The position numbers and the translations under genes are program-made. A stretch of DNA of 16,488 nucleotides from Halobacteriales archaeon (GTDB taxonomy: Archaea > Halobacteriota > Halobacteria > Halobacteriales > Hikarchaeaceae), in assembly GCA_029941175.1 (NCBI GenBank), contig JAPYRM010000006.1:1-16488 (forward strand). Reading direction: 5' to 3'. This document shows, piece by piece, positions 14,912 through 16,488 of the stretch. The notes beneath the pieces are model-generated. The model was not told the origin of the DNA. It made no database searches and was given only the letters and a program-made list of their open reading frames with translations. Numbering within the stretch: the stretch's first letter is position 1; every line of letters begins with the position of its first letter.

Positions 14912-16246
14912 ATGAAAAGTGTGGGGATAGATGGAATTTCTATTTGGTCGGGGAAATTAAGTCTAGACTTGCCAAATGTGTTTGCACCTTCTGTTGGCGA
15001 GGAACCAGAGAAATATACAAAGGGGTTGGGGCTATATACATGCTCATTTCCAGATGTTCGCGAAGATATAGTAACAATGGGAGCAAATGCAGCGTATAAG
15101 TTGATGATAAAAGAAGGGATAGATCCGAGAGATATTGGCAGAATAGATGTTGCGACCGAAAGTTCATTTGATGCTTCCAAGCCTATTTCAACATATATTT
15201 CGGGGTGTCTGGAACAAGTACTTGGGGAAGAGTTCCGTAATGTCAACAACGGGGAAAGAAAATTTGCGTGCATAGCAGGGACACAGTGTATAGACGATGC
15301 GCATAATTGGATTCTATCGGGGCGAAATGAAGGAAAATCGGCGTTGGTAATTGCAACGGATACTGCATTATATGAGAGGGGAAATCCAGGAGAAGCTACA
15401 CAAGGTGCTGGTGCTGTTGCTATGTTGATTGCAGAAGATCCATCTATTGTAGAATTGAGTTTAAAACAGGGATATTCCAGTGTAGATGAGACTGATTTTC
15501 TCAAGCCTAACCAGCAATTTCCTAGTGTGGATGGGAAGAGATCCGTTCAAGTATATCTTTCTTTGATGAAGGAAGCCCTAACAAACTTCGAAGAACGAAG
15601 TGAGAAGATGGACATAGCAGAATTTGAATTCGTTCCATTCCACGTGCCATTTCCAGGAATGGTTAGAAAAGTAGCTAGTTTGGGGTATCGGCATATGACT
15701 AGAGGGACATCAATTGAGGAGGAATTGGAAAAAATAATAGGTCCAAAGCCAGAGATGGAGGAGTTTTCAGGACATGAAGAGTATATGGAGGGTATTCGTA
15801 AATATATGAAGCTCTTAGATAAAACTGAATTGTATCAGAAATGGTATAAGCGAGTTATAGAACCTACAATAGAAATATCAGAGAGAGCAGGTAATTGGTA
15901 TACTGGGTCGGTTCATCTTGCACGGGCATCTAGTTTGATATATGCCGCAAAAGAGAAATTAAATCTGGTAGGGAAAAAGATATTAGTTGGGTCATATGGG
16001 AGTGGTGCCCAGGCAGAAATTCATACCGAGACTGTTAAAGAAGGTTGGGAGGGGAAAGTCAAAAAAATAGATATCTATGAACAGCTCGATTCTCGTCGAC
16101 CTTTATCGTTTGAAGAATATGAACAAATCCACGATGTCCACAATTATTCTAAAGATACGTTGTTGACGGATTTGACAGAGTACAAAAATGAGTTTGTATT
16201 TAAAGGATATGGGAAGATGGGAGAACGCACCTACGAATTTGTTTAA
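14912..16246 (+). CDS. Hydroxymethylglutaryl-CoA synthase
   Basis: This enzyme joins acetyl-CoA and acetoacetyl-CoA to HMG-CoA, an early step of the mevalonate pathway to archaeal isoprenoid lipids. The protein has 444 residues. Catalytic residues are visible: Glu83 in VATESSFDASKP, Cys120 in KFACIAGTQC (acyl carrier cysteine) and His244 in PFHVPFPGMVRK. Other conserved segments are ATQGAGAVAMLI, FLKPNQQFPSVDGKRSVQVY, NWYTGSVHLARAS and GSYGSGAQAEIH. Length and sequence resemble the haloarchaeal enzyme (about 445 residues, bacterial/eukaryotic MvaS-like) rather than the roughly 350-residue form of methanogens and other archaea that sits with thiolase. It has its own TATA box 25 nt upstream and converges with the next gene, 11 bp away. 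Often named hmgB or mvaS. Confidence 0.97.
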   Translation: MKSVGIDGISIWSGKLSLDLPNVFAPSVGEEPEKYTKGLGLYTCSFPDVREDIVTMGANAAYKLMIKEGIDPRDIGRIDVATESSFDASKPISTYISGCLEQVLGEEFRNVNNGERKFACIAGTQCIDDAHNWILSGRNEGKSALVIATDTALYERGNPGEATQGAGAVAMLIAEDPSIVELSLKQGYSSVDETDFLKPNQQFPSVDGKRSVQVYLSLMKEALTNFEERSEKMDIAEFEFVPFHVPFPGMVRKVASLGYRHMTRGTSIEEELEKIIGPKPEMEEFSGHEEYMEGIRKYMKLLDKTELYQKWYKRVIEPTIEISERAGNWYTGSVHLARASSLIYAAKEKLNLVGKKILVGSYGSGAQAEIHTETVKEGWEGKVKKIDIYEQLDSRRPLSFEEYEQIHDVHNYSKDTLLTDLTEYKNEFVFKGYGKMGERTYEFV

Positions 16247-16257
16247 ATGAGATAGTG

Positions 16258-16488
16258 CTAGTGTGTGGATTTTAGATCGGTGAGTAATTGGTTTAGAGGT
16301 GTATTTACGATACCAAGTGAAAATCCACTTATTGAAGCAAGAGCGGGTGCGTGCTCCCAAAGGGATTCAGATGAGATCCCGTGTAGTATAACTGCACTAG
16401 GTGTGGGTGAGACAACACGCATTGCAACTAGAGGAGATTCTCCACGAGAGACATTAGTAAAGATTAGGGCCCGGTTAGTGCTTCGCCC
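16258..16488 (-). CDS. C-terminal part of a gene entering from the right edge, possibly a COG1709-like transcriptional regulator
   Basis: An open frame runs from the right edge to a TAG at 16258-16260 on the minus strand and gives 76 residues. It reads like real protein: TNRALIFTNVSRGESPLVAM, RVVSPTPSAVILHGI, LWEHAPALASISGFSLGIV, then NTPLNQLLTDL to the end. The P-x-A-V-x-L-H-G strand, followed by a helix and a strand ending in V-N-x-P-x-x-x-L, suggests an alpha/beta ligand-binding domain. It recalls the C-terminal half of archaeal COG1709 HTH regulators, which in some euryarchaea lie next to HMG-CoA synthase genes; this is recollection, not a search. The N-terminal part is outside the window, so no HTH can be checked. 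It converges with HMG-CoA synthase, with 11 bp between stops. Confidence 0.6.
   Translation of the reverse strand, partial: GRSTNRALIFTNVSRGESPLVAMRVVSPTPSAVILHGISSESLWEHAPALASISGFSLGIVNTPLNQLLTDLKSTH

Noticed and set aside
14815..15504. Minus-strand open frame of 229 codons opposite HMG-CoA synthase
   Set aside because: The plus-strand frame carries all catalytic motifs of HMG-CoA synthase; the antisense frame is a composition shadow.
1..16488. CRISPR arrays, tRNA/rRNA genes, insertion sequences, toxin-antitoxin or phage-defence modules
   Set aside because: I looked for direct repeats with spacers, cloverleaf-like segments, transposase motifs and paired small genes in the intergenic gaps; gaps are too short and none of these appeared.

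Overview
The window looks like chromosomal DNA of a mesophilic euryarchaeon related to Haloarchaea but AT-rich and without the very acidic proteome of salt-in halophiles. The evidence is a full-length HMG-CoA synthase whose sequence resembles the haloarchaeal type, a two-subunit 2-oxoacid:ferredoxin oxidoreductase, a split glycine dehydrogenase, a bacterial-type DnaK system as kept in mesophilic archaea, a TIGR00288-type NYN protein, an archaeal TatD-like hydrolase, and TATA-like boxes about 25 nt upstream of several start codons (leaderless transcripts). Genes are packed tightly, with many ATGA or TAATG overlaps and few Shine-Dalgarno-like sites. A marine relative of Haloarchaea (for example the Hikarchaeia / Marine Group IV lineage) fits, but this is inference; no rRNA or other marker is present.

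Layout. 1-2908 (minus): a GNAT-like protein, then korA and korB (korB runs off the left edge). 2986-3579 (plus): an isochorismatase-family cysteine hydrolase, converging on and overlapping dnaJ by 6 bp. 3574-7284 (minus): grpE, dnaK, dnaJ chaperone operon. 7374-7751 (plus): a small putative Tat-exported lipoprotein. 7761-13424 (minus): a compact run gcvT, gcvH, gcvPA, gcvPB, an NSUN-type RNA m5C methyltransferase, and a free-standing RsmF-type PUA-like protein. 13551-14845 (plus): NYN nuclease-like protein overlapping a TatD-like hydrolase. 14912-16246 (plus): HMG-CoA synthase (mevalonate pathway to archaeal lipids). 16258-16488 (minus): the C-terminal end of a gene that enters from the right, possibly a COG1709-like regulator.

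How the genes work together: KorAB and the glycine cleavage enzymes are central carbon and one-carbon metabolism. KorAB would oxidise a 2-oxoacid to acyl-CoA and reduce ferredoxin. GcvT/H/PA/PB would split glycine into CO2, ammonia and methylene-tetrahydrofolate (or the archaeal equivalent); the L-protein and lipoate ligase are not in the window. HMG-CoA synthase feeds isoprenoid lipid synthesis. GrpE/DnaK/DnaJ form a complete Hsp70 cycle. The NSUN/PUA pair and the NYN/TatD pair point to RNA modification and nucleic-acid processing. There is no gene-free stretch longer than about 130 bp, and I saw no tRNA, rRNA, CRISPR, insertion sequence or prophage. The most unusual signals are the split methyltransferase/PUA pair inside the gcv operon, a Glu-to-Lys change at the expected metal ligand of the TatD-like protein, and the translationally coupled NYN-TatD pair. 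I did not find a convincing wholly new multi-gene system.
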